Shown: in pieces, positions 8,835 through 17,497 of the stretch
How positions within the stretch are numbered: the stretch's first letter is position 1
How the letters are laid out: every line of letters begins with the position of its first letter
Source of the DNA: DATKWD01 sp035529695
GTDB taxonomy: Bacteria > Actinomycetota > Acidimicrobiia > Acidimicrobiales > Salinilacustritrichaceae
Assembly: GCA_035529695.1 (NCBI GenBank)
Contig: DATKWD010000019.1
Coordinates: forward strand, 39,511-103,510
Length of the DNA stretch: 64,000 nucleotides
Direction: 5' to 3'
Made by a program: the position numbers and the translations under genes
The notes under the pieces: model-generated
The model's database searches: none
Told to the model about the DNA's origin: nothing
The model's input: the letters and a program-made list of their open reading frames with translations, nothing else

Positions 8835-11369
8835 GTGCGGCCGCTCGTGGACTTCCTTCCGGCGGGCCCGGGAGCATCGCCGTCAGATGTGGCCGAGTCG
8901 ATGATCGAGTGGGCGGCCGACCGCGATCTCGACCTCTACCCTCACCAGGAAGAGGCGATCCTCGAGTTGCTGGCGGGGAATCATGTCGTGCTCGCCACGC
9001 CGACCGGCTCGGGGAAGTCGCTGGTTGCACTGGCGGCCCACGCCGAGGCGGTCGCGCTCGGTGGCCGCAGTTGGTACACGGCCCCGGTCAAGGCATTGGT
9101 GTCCGAGAAGTTCTTCGAGCTCTGCGAGCAGCTGGGGCCGGCCAACGTCGGCATGATGACCGGCGACACGACACTCAACGCCGACGCGCCGGTGGTGTGC
9201 TGCACCACCGAAGTGCTGGCGATGTCGGCGCTTCGCAGCGGACCCGCCCTGGTGGCCGACACGGTCGTGCTCGACGAGTTCCACTACTACGGCGAGCCCG
9301 ATCGAGGCTGGGCATGGCAGGTTCCGCTGCTCGAACTGCCGCAGGCGCGCTTCCTTCTGATGTCGGCGACGCTCGGCGATGTCGGGTTCTTCGTCGACGA
9401 TCTCACGGCTCGGACCGGTCGGCCGACCGTGGTGATCGACGACGCGGCCCGACCGGTGCCACTTCGGTTCGACTATCGGCGCACGGTGCTGCACCACACG
9501 ATCGAAGAGCTGTTGAAGGCTGACGCCGCGCCGCTCTACCTGGTGAACTTCACCCAAGCCGACGCCGTCGCGCAGGCCAATGCACTGGCGTCGGTCACCA
9601 AACTGGGACCAGATGACAAGGCGCTGGTGGCCGCCGAACTGGCCGAGATCAAGATGCCTCCCGGGTTCGGCCGCGACCTCGCCCGCCTGCTCCGCAACGG
9701 GATCGGGGTGCATCACGCGGGGATGCTTCCGAGACACCGTCGGCTCGTCGAACGTCTCACGCAGACCGGTGCACTGAAGGTCGTGTCCGGGACCGACACG
9801 CTGGGGGTGGGGGTCAACCTGCCGATCCGAACCGTGGTGTTCTCCCGGCTCTACAAGTTCGACGGCAAGGAGTCGCGGCTCTTGAGCGCCCGCGAGTTCC
9901 ATCAGATCGCCGGACGAGCGGGGAGGGCCGGCTACGACACCGAGGGCCTGGTCGTGGCCCAGGCACCCGAACACGAGGCCGACTTCGAGAATCAGAAGGC
10001 CAAGGCCGCCGGCGACGCCAAGAAGCTCCGCAAGGTGTCGAAGCCGTCGCCACCTCGGGGCTTCGTGCACTACGACGAAGACACCTTCACCCGTCTGCAG
10101 CAGCAAGCGCCCGAGAAGCTGGAGTCGTCGTTCAGGGTGACGCCCGCCATCCTGCTCCACCTCCTCGACCGACCGGCCGATCCGTGGGTCACCGCCAAGA
10201 AGCTCTTCCTGGACAACCACGAGCCGCGGTCACGGCAGCGGCGGCAGGTCCGTCGTGCGATCGGCCTGTTCCGAGCGCTGCGAGACGGGGGCGTCGTGGA
10301 GGTGCTCGACCAGCCGCTGGCAGACGGCCGTCGCGTCGTCGTCGATCGTGAGCTGCAGGAGGACTTCGCCCTGAACCAGCCGCTCGCTCCGTTTCTCCTG
10401 TCGGTCCTTCCGCTCCTCGACCGGGACGACGATCGGTATGCGATGGCGTTGCTGGCCGTCGTCGAGTCGGTGCTCGACGATCCTCGGCCCGTGCTGCGGG
10501 CCCAACAGGACAAGGCACGGACCAGGGCGATCGACGAGATGAAGGCGGCCGGCGTCGACTACGACGAGCGGATCGAGCGGCTGAACGACATCACCTGGCC
10601 GAAGCCGCTTGCCGACGAGTTGTACGAGGTGTTCGACCGCTGGCGGGTCGATCATGCATGGATCGACGGGGCGAACATCTCGCCCAAGGGAATCGTCCGC
10701 GAGATGTGGGATGACGCCATGGACTTCCACACCTTCGTGCGCACCTACGGATTGAAGCGATCGGAGGGCACGCTCCTTCGCTACCTCAGTGACGCCTACA
10801 AGGCCATCGTGCGCACCGTTCCCGACGAGGCGAAGTCGGACGAGGTCTGGGACATCGCAGACTGGCTCGAGGGTGTGATCGCCCAGACCGACTCGAGTCT
10901 CATCGACGAGTGGGAGGCGCTGCGAGACGGCGATGGCGAGGCCCTGGCCGACGTTGCCGCTGCATCGGCAGTGGCCACCGAGCCTGTCCGGATCACCACG
11001 AGGGAGGGTGCCTTCCGGGCCCTCGTCCGGACACGGGTGTTTCGGTGGGTCCAGTTCGTCGACCGACGGGCATGGGACGAGTTCGCCATCGATCTCGACG
11101 AGGCGGGCGACCGGTCGTGGACCGCGGCGAAACTGGACGCCGTCTTCGAGCCCTATTTCGCCGAACACGACCACGTCGGGATCGATGCCGACGCCCGCGG
11201 CCCGCGTCGGTTCGTCGTCACCGAATCGGGTCGGGTCTGGCAGGTGGCGCAGGTGCTGGCCGACCCCGAGGGCGATGACGAGTGGCGTCTCTCGGTCGAG
11301 ATCGACCTCGAAGCTTCAGACGACGCCGGGGAACTCCAGGCCAGGTTGGTCGGATTGACCCGGACGTGA
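8835..11369 (+). CDS. DEAD/DEAH-box RNA helicase with C-terminal DUF3516
   Basis: An 844-residue superfamily 2 helicase. Walker A is TPTGSGKS at about residues 55-62. The Walker B/DExH position reads LDEFHYYGEP, motif III is LLMSATL, and motif VI is in the HQIAGRAGRAG segment. The long C-terminal half matches the actinobacterial DUF3516 helicase family, relatives of Ski2/HelY-type enzymes that unwind RNA. I chose GTG 8835 (VRPLVDFLPAGPG). The frame is open for about 1.1 kb upstream, but that part is antisense to the WS/DGAT gene and is not coding. A CACACT sequence 7 bases upstream could serve as a -10 element. Confidence 0.9.
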   Translation: MRPLVDFLPAGPGASPSDVAESMIEWAADRDLDLYPHQEEAILELLAGNHVVLATPTGSGKSLVALAAHAEAVALGGRSWYTAPVKALVSEKFFELCEQLGPANVGMMTGDTTLNADAPVVCCTTEVLAMSALRSGPALVADTVVLDEFHYYGEPDRGWAWQVPLLELPQARFLLMSATLGDVGFFVDDLTARTGRPTVVIDDAARPVPLRFDYRRTVLHHTIEELLKADAAPLYLVNFTQADAVAQANALASVTKLGPDDKALVAAELAEIKMPPGFGRDLARLLRNGIGVHHAGMLPRHRRLVERLTQTGALKVVSGTDTLGVGVNLPIRTVVFSRLYKFDGKESRLLSAREFHQIAGRAGRAGYDTEGLVVAQAPEHEADFENQKAKAAGDAKKLRKVSKPSPPRGFVHYDEDTFTRLQQQAPEKLESSFRVTPAILLHLLDRPADPWVTAKKLFLDNHEPRSRQRRQVRRAIGLFRALRDGGVVEVLDQPLADGRRVVVDRELQEDFALNQPLAPFLLSVLPLLDRDDDRYAMALLAVVESVLDDPRPVLRAQQDKARTRAIDEMKAAGVDYDERIERLNDITWPKPLADELYEVFDRWRVDHAWIDGANISPKGIVREMWDDAMDFHTFVRTYGLKRSEGTLLRYLSDAYKAIVRTVPDEAKSDEVWDIADWLEGVIAQTDSSLIDEWEALRDGDGEALADVAAASAVATEPVRITTREGAFRALVRTRVFRWVQFVDRRAWDEFAIDLDEAGDRSWTAAKLDAVFEPYFAEHDHVGIDADARGPRRFVVTESGRVWQVAQVLADPEGDDEWRLSVEIDLEASDDAGELQARLVGLTRT

Positions 11370-11450
11370 CCGCATCTGTGGTGGAAGACGGACCGGAATC
11401 GGTCGAAGATGACCCACGGATGCGGTTCCCTGTCGCTTCGGTCGGGGAGT

Positions 11451-11972
11451 TCAGGTTCGCCTGAGGCGGCGGCGCCAGGCTGCGATCTGATCTGCGACCG
11501 GGTCTTCGATCGGCCGGGCCGGGGGCAGGTCGCTCGACAGCACGGGCTGCGGCAACTCGCCCTCGTCGGCGTTGTCGTCCGCCGAAAGGTCGGGGTCTGG
11601 CGCGTCCGAGGGCTCGTCGGGCTCGTCGGGCGCGAGTCGGGTCCAGGCGCCGTCCGCGAAGCGGAAACGGTCACCTTCGGTCGGCGGTGGGGCGATGCTG
11701 TTGCCGTGTTCGACCAGCGTGCTCGGGACGAGGCGCCCTTCGATCGGCTCGTAGGTGTGCGACATCTGCGACCACCGGGTCCAGTGGCCCATCCACTTGA
11801 AGATGACCGGCGGATGAGCCTCGTCTTCCTCGGGGCGCCGCTCCTCGGCCATCCATTCGGCCATCCACTCGGCTCGGATGGTCTCGGGCGTGGCCTCGTC
11901 CTCGAACGGCATCCGGCGCGTGCGCCGACCGGAGAACGCGGTGATCCAGCCCATCACCGTCGAGGGTTCCAT
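11451..11972 (-). CDS. hypothetical protein, acidic, 173 residues
   Basis: An unrecognised protein rich in Asp, Glu and Pro, with several tryptophans in the middle (FKWMGHWTRWSQ). The C-terminal third is a low-complexity acidic stretch (DEPDEPSDAPDPD, followed by more acid residues) and ends in a basic RRRLRRT tail. It has no signal peptide or membrane helix. It lies 31 bases downstream of tldE on the same strand and could be the third gene of that run. The function is unknown. Confidence 0.6.
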   Translation of the reverse strand: MEPSTVMGWITAFSGRRTRRMPFEDEATPETIRAEWMAEWMAEERRPEEDEAHPPVIFKWMGHWTRWSQMSHTYEPIEGRLVPSTLVEHGNSIAPPPTEGDRFRFADGAWTRLAPDEPDEPSDAPDPDLSADDNADEGELPQPVLSSDLPPARPIEDPVADQIAAWRRRLRRT

Positions 11973-12003
11973 TTTCGCCGTGGAGCTTCCAGCCCCGACA
12001 CGG

Positions 12004-13332
12004 CTACAACGTGAAGGTCATGGCTTCGACGAGGGCACCCGGGACACGGTGACTCATGGTCGATCGCCCACCGTAGGTGCCCGGATCGAGGATCATCTCG
12101 GCCGTGTCGGTGAGGCCGACGAGGCCGTCGCCCAGCAGGTGGAAGATCGAGTCGTCGAAGCGCAGGACATTGACCGGGGCGACGATCTCGCCGTCCTCGA
12201 CCCAGAACGTCGCGAACCGGGTCATGCCGGTCAGGCGACCAGCGGCCCGATCCGAGAAGTTCAGATACCACAGGTTCCCGACGTAGAGGCCGGTGCCGAG
12301 CGCATCGAGTTCGGTCCCGGTCGGGATCGCACCCGCGCTGAGCGCGACCGACACTGGTGACTCGTGGCTCTCGGCGCCATTCGTCGCGACGCCGTACTCC
12401 TGCGCCGAGCGCGGAGAGACCAGATGCCCGCCGGAGGAGCCTCCGTCGATGAGGACGACTTCGTCGGGACGAGTGAAGCCGTCCGACTGGAACGCCGGTG
12501 CCGCCCCACCAGCGGTGTCCTCGGTGATCGTGACCCCGGGGTGGAGCGTTGCGCCCTCGGTCACCATTCGCAACAGCGGCGTGCGTCTGGTTCGGTGCGC
12601 TCTGAGACCGAAGCCGCCCCACGAGAGCATGTCCATGATCTCGACCATCGCTGCCGGCGCCAGGAAGGTCCGATACCTGCCGGGTTGCAGGTCGATCGGT
12701 TCTCGGGCGAGGGCGTCGAGTTGCCTCGCCGACCAGGCGATCTTGGCGTCGAAGGCATCGTCGTCCCAGGACGTGCCCGCGTAGCCGTTCTTCGCCGCCT
12801 TGTCGGCGCGGAGGTAGAAGCTCCAGTCGAAGTTGAACGTCGCACCACGAAACCAGTGGCGTTGACCGAGCGAGCTGGCGTACCCCGAGAAGATGTCGCC
12901 GGATGCGTAGATGCCCGCGAGGTCACGACCCGCGGATGCGTCGAGCACCCGGTCGACGGCGCCGGTGCCGTCGGGGATGTCGCTGGGGCGCTCGTCGGTG
13001 GTCGACGGCTCGTCGGTCGCATAGAGCAGGTAGGGATCTTCGGGAACGAGACCGACCTGATCGCGCAGTTCCGCGAGCAGTGAGCCGACCCGGCCGCGGT
13101 CGAGTTCGTCGTCCTCGCTCAGACTGACCGACCCGGACGTGTGACGCTGTCCGTCGATCAACTCGAGCTCGACGGAGCGTTGCCTGACCGAGCCCGCCTG
13201 GCGCACCGACGCGCCGTTGAAGCGGATGAAGTCGCTGTTCTCGCCGTCGAATCGGGCGAGCAGGATCTCGTCGCCCTCGAGCTGCGACTTCGCCCACCCG
13301 ACCAGCTCCTCGAACCGCTCTCGGGAACTCAT
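12004..13332 (-). CDS. tldE: TldD/PmbA-family protein, TldE-like metalloprotease partner
   Basis: A 442-residue protein of the TldD/PmbA (TldE) family with no HExxxH motif, as expected for the TldE subunit. C-terminal family features include GLYVGNLWYLNFSD and TRFATFWVEDGEIVAPV. In the well-studied pair, TldD and TldE form a heterodimer that degrades unfolded peptides and trims leader peptides of ribosomal natural products. I chose ATG 13332 (MSSRERFEEL), since the open frame upstream enters the inter-gene gap. It lies 70 bases downstream of tldD on the same strand, so the two are probably one operon. Confidence 0.87.
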   Translation of the reverse strand: MSSRERFEELVGWAKSQLEGDEILLARFDGENSDFIRFNGASVRQAGSVRQRSVELELIDGQRHTSGSVSLSEDDELDRGRVGSLLAELRDQVGLVPEDPYLLYATDEPSTTDERPSDIPDGTGAVDRVLDASAGRDLAGIYASGDIFSGYASSLGQRHWFRGATFNFDWSFYLRADKAAKNGYAGTSWDDDAFDAKIAWSARQLDALAREPIDLQPGRYRTFLAPAAMVEIMDMLSWGGFGLRAHRTRRTPLLRMVTEGATLHPGVTITEDTAGGAAPAFQSDGFTRPDEVVLIDGGSSGGHLVSPRSAQEYGVATNGAESHESPVSVALSAGAIPTGTELDALGTGLYVGNLWYLNFSDRAAGRLTGMTRFATFWVEDGEIVAPVNVLRFDDSIFHLLGDGLVGLTDTAEMILDPGTYGGRSTMSHRVPGALVEAMTFTL

Positions 13333-13402
13333 CGCACGCCCCGACCCGCCGTTCTGGAGAACACATGGTGTCGCAGACAACGAGATCCGTGCTCCAGAAC
13401 GG

Positions 13403-14830
13403 TCACTTCGCACCGCCGAACACGGCGACGTCGGAGAAGCGACAGGTGGGTGAGGCATGCCCGACCCGGATGACCTGGTTCGGCTCGCCCTTGCCGCAGT
13501 TGGCGACGCCCATCACCGTGAAGTCGTCGGCGACGCCTGAGAGATTCCGCCAGAAGGTCGCCGAGATGCCCCGGTAGTTCGGGTTGCGGACGATGTCGCC
13601 GATCTCGCCGTCGGAGATGACTCGGCCGAGTTCGCAGCCGAACTGGAACTTGTTGCGGCTGTCGTCGATCGACCAGGAGACGTTCGTCTCCATCAGCACC
13701 CCGTGCTCGATCTCGCCGATGAGTTCCTCGACGCTGGACGTACCCGGCTCGACGTTGAGATTGGCCATCCGGTCGATCGGTGGTCGGTTCCAGCTGCTCG
13801 CGCGGCTGTTGGCGACGCCGTCCATCGCTGCGCGCTCCTGCGAGATCGATCCGCCGAGCGGTCGAACGAGGACGCCATCGCGGATCAGATGGTGACATTC
13901 CGACGGAGTGCCGTCGTCGTCGAACGCCGAGCTCGCCACCTCGCCGCGAACCGTCGGGTCGTAGGTGACGTTGAGGAGTTTCGAGCCGTACTGGTACGAG
14001 CCGAACATGTCGAGGCTCACGAAGGTGGTGCCGGCGTAGTTCCGCTCATCGCCGAGGATGCGATCCAGCTCGAGGGGATGTCCGATCGACTCGTGGATCT
14101 GGAGCGCCATCTGATCGGGCGCGAGGACCAGGTCCATGTTCCCCGTCGGGCAGTTGGGAGCGTCGAGGAGTGCGATCGCCTCTTCGGCAATGCGTGGAGC
14201 GGCGTCGGCGAATCCGTGCCGGTCGAGGACCTCGACTCCGCCCTGACCACCGAGCGCACCCGCGCCGAAGCTGCGGGTCTGGGTGTTCGAGCCCTCGTTG
14301 GCCACGACACTCAGGTTGGGGAACACCTGGTGATGGTGCTGTTCGACCCGACCTCCGCCGTTGGTGAGGATGAGCGTGTCGGTCTCGATCGTCCAGATCC
14401 GGGCCGACCGTTCGACGATGCGTTCGTCGATGGCCAGCCGTTCGGACTGCTCGGTCAGCAGGGCGATGCGATCGGCGAGGCCCACCTCGTTCCACGGTCG
14501 TTCGACTGGTGAGGTGTACGAACCGGTCGGGTGGGCGAGTGGCGGTGCCGCCAGCACGCTTCGGCCGGTCGTGATCTCGGCCCACTCCGACGCCCGCTTC
14601 GCTGCCAGGGACAAGCCCGACGGGGTGAGGTCGCTTGTGGCGGCGTAGCCCGCACCTCCCCCCTTCCAGACACTGAACATCACCCCGGTGTCCTTGGCCG
14701 TGCGGACCGGTTCGGAGATGCCCTGACGCACATGCACCAGCTGACTGCGCTCCTCGACGAACCGGGCCGACGCGTAGCCGGCGTCACTCGGCAACGAGTC
14801 GCGAAGCAGCTTCTCGAATACGGCATCCAT
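13403..14830 (-). CDS. tldD: TldD family metallopeptidase
   Basis: A 475-residue protein. The zinc-binding HExxxH motif of TldD is present as HESIGH at residues 246-251, followed by PLELDRILGDERNYAG, which is typical of the family. The C-terminus carries NPNYRGISATFWRNL and GMxNCGKGxP-like residues (GVANCGKGEP). With TldE it should form a cytosolic peptidase heterodimer. I saw no candidate precursor peptide or natural-product gene nearby, so a housekeeping role is more likely than a dedicated maturation role. The start is ATG 14830 (MDAVFEKLLRD). Confidence 0.9.
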   Translation of the reverse strand: MDAVFEKLLRDSLPSDAGYASARFVEERSQLVHVRQGISEPVRTAKDTGVMFSVWKGGGAGYAATSDLTPSGLSLAAKRASEWAEITTGRSVLAAPPLAHPTGSYTSPVERPWNEVGLADRIALLTEQSERLAIDERIVERSARIWTIETDTLILTNGGGRVEQHHHQVFPNLSVVANEGSNTQTRSFGAGALGGQGGVEVLDRHGFADAAPRIAEEAIALLDAPNCPTGNMDLVLAPDQMALQIHESIGHPLELDRILGDERNYAGTTFVSLDMFGSYQYGSKLLNVTYDPTVRGEVASSAFDDDGTPSECHHLIRDGVLVRPLGGSISQERAAMDGVANSRASSWNRPPIDRMANLNVEPGTSSVEELIGEIEHGVLMETNVSWSIDDSRNKFQFGCELGRVISDGEIGDIVRNPNYRGISATFWRNLSGVADDFTVMGVANCGKGEPNQVIRVGHASPTCRFSDVAVFGGAK

Positions 14831-14924
14831 GCGGGCGCACCGTAGACCCCAGGCCGGCATCGTCACGCCGCACAGCGGCGCACCTGAATCGGTGCCAGGC
14901 CCGATCGCTGCGAGACTGGTCACG

Positions 14925-16634
14925 ATGGCACCTGATCCCCTCATCGACACCGCTCGGCTCATCGACACGGTCCGCAACTCGGTCATCGGTCGCGACGACC
15001 TGCTCGATGGCCCGTTCGGCCTTCGCCCGGTGATCTACGCCGACTACACCGCATCGGGCCGCTCGTTGTCGTTCATCGAGGACTATCTGCGCGAGGTGGT
15101 CCAACCGCTGTACGCCAACACCCACACCGAATCCTCGGGGACCGGACTCCAGACGACCCGGTTTCGAGAAGAGGCACGACAGATCATCGCCGACTGTCTC
15201 GGCGCGACCGACGATCACGCCGTGCTCTTCTGCGGGAGCGGGGCAACGGGCGCCATCGCCAAGCTGATCGGCGTGATGGGACTGCGCATTCCATCGGCGC
15301 TCGACGACCGCCACCACCTGAGCCGGCACATCCCGGCCGACGAACGACCGGTCGTGTTCATCGGTCCGTACGAACATCACTCGAACGAACTGCCATGGCG
15401 CGAGTCGATCGCCGATGTCGTGACCATCGACGCCGACGGCGACGGCCATGTCAGCCTCGAGCACCTCGAGCACGAACTCGTGGCGCATGCCGGCCGGCCG
15501 CTGCGCATCGGCTCCTTCTCGGCGGCATCGAATGTGACCGGCATCGTCACCGACACCTCGGCCGTGTCCGCGCTGCTGCATCGTCATGCTGCGCTCTCCT
15601 TCTGGGACTACGCCGCCGCGGCTCCCTATGTCGCAATCGACATGGGATCGAACGTCGGCGGCAACCTCGCCTACAGCGACGCCGTCTTCCTCTCACCGCA
15701 CAAGCTCATCGGCGGACCGGGCACTCCGGGCCTGCTGGTCGCCCGGCGTGCGTTGTTCGCCAACCGGGTACCTGACGTTCCCGGCGGCGGGACGGTCAAG
15801 TACGTCAACCCGACCGAGCACGAGTACCACCGGACCATCGAGCATCGCGAGGAAGGCGGCACGCCGGCGATCATCGAGTCGATCAGGGCGGGGCTCGTGT
15901 TCCAGCTCAAGGAGGCGGTCGGCGCCGAGGTCATCACCCGGCGCGAGCGGGCGTTCGTGACCCGTGCCATCGCATCGTGGGAGGTCAACCCGAACCTGTC
16001 GGTGCTCGGCAGCCACGAGGCCGAACGGTTGTCGATCGTGTCGTTCGTGGTCCGCCATGGCGAGCAGCATCTGCACCACAACTTCGTGGTGGCGCTGCTC
16101 AACGACCTGTTCGGGATCCAGTCGCGCGGAGGCTGCTCGTGCGCGGGCCCCTACGGGCACCGGCTGCTGGGGATCGACCTCGATCGGTCGCACGAGTTCC
16201 AGCGCGAGGTCGATCGTGGCTGTGAGGGGATCAAGCCGGGCTGGATCCGGGTCAACTTCAACTACTTCATCGACGAGGAGGCCTTCGCCTACATCATCGA
16301 TGCCGTTCACCTGGTCGCCAACGAGGGCTACAAGCTGCTGCCTCGCTACCGTTTCGAGCCCGACTCGGGTCTGTGGCATCACGTGGACGCAACGTCATCG
16401 GCACCGATGGCGCTGGCCGACATCTCCTATGCGACCGGCGAGATGCGCTACGAGAATCGCCGCCGGACCGGAAATCCCGACCTCCAGGGTCTCCTCGACG
16501 AGGCCCACGAGCTCTGCGAGGCGGCCCACGATCGACCCGTGCTCCACCTGGCATCACCGCAGACGACGCCGGACTTCGAGCATCTGCGATGGTTTCCCTA
16601 TCCCGGCGACGTCGAGCGCGAGCTCGCCGACTGA
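14925..16634 (+). CDS. class V aminotransferase-fold PLP-dependent enzyme
   Basis: A 569-residue protein related to cysteine desulfurases and class V aminotransferases. It begins near IYADYTASGRSL. It has the phosphate-contact segment FCGSGATGAIAKLIG, the PLP region SFWDYAAAAPY, and the Schiff-base lysine in LSPHKLIGGPGTPG. A GGCSCAGPYGHRLLGI segment lies where cysteine desulfurases carry their catalytic Cys loop, but the protein is about 150 residues longer than IscS or SufS. It may be a selenocysteine- or cysteine-lyase-like enzyme; I cannot assign the substrate. It converges on the TGA-containing DsbA-like gene. Confidence 0.82.
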   Translation: MAPDPLIDTARLIDTVRNSVIGRDDLLDGPFGLRPVIYADYTASGRSLSFIEDYLREVVQPLYANTHTESSGTGLQTTRFREEARQIIADCLGATDDHAVLFCGSGATGAIAKLIGVMGLRIPSALDDRHHLSRHIPADERPVVFIGPYEHHSNELPWRESIADVVTIDADGDGHVSLEHLEHELVAHAGRPLRIGSFSAASNVTGIVTDTSAVSALLHRHAALSFWDYAAAAPYVAIDMGSNVGGNLAYSDAVFLSPHKLIGGPGTPGLLVARRALFANRVPDVPGGGTVKYVNPTEHEYHRTIEHREEGGTPAIIESIRAGLVFQLKEAVGAEVITRRERAFVTRAIASWEVNPNLSVLGSHEAERLSIVSFVVRHGEQHLHHNFVVALLNDLFGIQSRGGCSCAGPYGHRLLGIDLDRSHEFQREVDRGCEGIKPGWIRVNFNYFIDEEAFAYIIDAVHLVANEGYKLLPRYRFEPDSGLWHHVDATSSAPMALADISYATGEMRYENRRRTGNPDLQGLLDEAHELCEAAHDRPVLHLASPQTTPDFEHLRWFPYPGDVERELAD

Positions 16635-16635
16635 G

Positions 16636-16651
16636 GGGCACGTCGCTGCCC
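16636..16651. terminator. short GC hairpin between convergent genes
   Basis: A GGGCA/TGCCC inverted repeat with a 6-base loop sits in the 26-base gap between the stops of the class V aminotransferase and the DsbA-like gene. It has no T-run, so it is at best a weak bidirectional terminator. Confidence 0.25.
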
Positions 16652-16660
16652 GGTCGATGC

Positions 16661-17278
16661 TCAGCCAGGGCGATCGCCGAAGTTCGGACGTTCAGTCCGG
16701 TTGCGCTTCAGTTCCCAGAAGCCCGGGACGTTCAGCCACGTGGTCAGGGCGTCCCACATCGCCAGTGAGTCTTCGGTCGACGGCACCCGAGTGATGACGG
16801 GGCCGAAGATGCCCTGCTTGACGCCGCGCTGGTCCTCCATCGCGATGATGGGGGTACCGATGTCGTCGCCGGCCAGTCCGATCCCGATGTCCATCCGCGA
16901 TCGGATCTCGGCGTCCCACGACTCGTCGTCGAACGCATCGGCGTACTTCGTGTCGATGCCCGAGGCTTGGAGCATCTCGATCGCAGTGAACTCCCGGTTC
17001 CGGTCGTGATGCATCGCGGTGCCGTACTGCCAGTAGAGGTCCTGGACGGGCCCCTCGCCCTCACCTTCGCGGACCGCCTCCATGACCCGGAGCAGACGGT
17101 GGGTGAAGAACAGGTAGGTGTGGTAGTCCGAACCCGCTTCGGGTTCGTTCTTGAAGAACAGGCTGATGGGCTGCCACGTGATGTTCAGATCACGCGCAGG
17201 CGCCACCTCGTCGACGACCCAACGGGCCGTCACCCAACACCACGGTCAGATCGGGTCGACCCAGAATTCGATGTCCAT
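16661..17278 (-). CDS. DsbA-like oxidoreductase with in-frame TGA at the catalytic cysteine: candidate selenoprotein (UPWC)
   Basis: From ATG 17278 the frame reads MDIEFWVDPI, then TGA at 17248-17246, then PWCW and 191 further residues without another stop (205 residues in all). The TGA falls exactly where relatives of the mycobacterial mycothiol-dependent nitroreductase (Rv2466c type, FWFDPLCPWCW) carry the first Cys of CPWC. That gives U11-P-W-C14 if the codon is read as selenocysteine. The cis-Pro-like loop is DIGTPIIAMED. There is no frameshift or other decay. Ordinary annotation would call either a 190-residue protein from GTG 17233 that lacks the active site, or a pseudogene. Selenocysteine insertion needs selA/B/C/D elsewhere in the genome, which I cannot see. 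A nonsense mutation or base-call error (TGC or TGT to TGA) is the alternative. It is convergent with the aminotransferase and divergent from the M20 peptidase. Confidence 0.72.
17224..17235 (-). promoter_or_regulatory. possible SECIS-like hairpin just after the in-frame TGA
   Basis: Reading the minus strand, a GGG/CCC stem closes a UGACGG loop that begins 14 bases after the TGA codon. Bacterial SECIS elements have a short upper stem, a loop at roughly this distance, and a G among the first two loop bases, which is true here. The lower stem is poor, so this is suggestive only and needs a folding search. Confidence 0.25.
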
Positions 17279-17442
17279 GACGAGCGTGTCTATCGGGTCA
17301 GCGCCTGGTTGCGTCGCGGGCGGTGCCAACGTGAGACGGTGACGACCGACCAGCGGTGGGAGCGGGACACCGACCGGCCCCGGCTGTGGGGTGGTCGGCA
17401 GCGGTCATCCGGTCGGCCACCGCCCCCGTGAGTGGGTGAGCG

Positions 17443-17469
17443 GCCGAGCAGGAGGTTCGGCTGCTCGGC
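17443..17469. promoter_or_regulatory. 9-bp inverted repeat upstream of the M20 peptidase (operator candidate)
   Basis: GCCGAGCAG (17443-17451) and CTGCTCGGC (17461-17469) form a perfect inverted repeat with a 9-base spacer. A TAGATT -10-like element follows at 17484-17489, 8 bases before the ATG at 17498. The right arm therefore covers the expected -35 position. It could be a repressor site or an RNA hairpin. Confidence 0.4.
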
Positions 17470-17497
17470 TCGGGTCCCTGGCGTAGATTCGCCACTG

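Noticed and set aside
16661..17233. Simple 190-residue DsbA-like protein from GTG 17233
   Set aside because: This would start after the active site and remove the first strand and the first catalytic cysteine of the fold. The frame continues upstream through the TGA to a good ATG and a conserved N-terminus.
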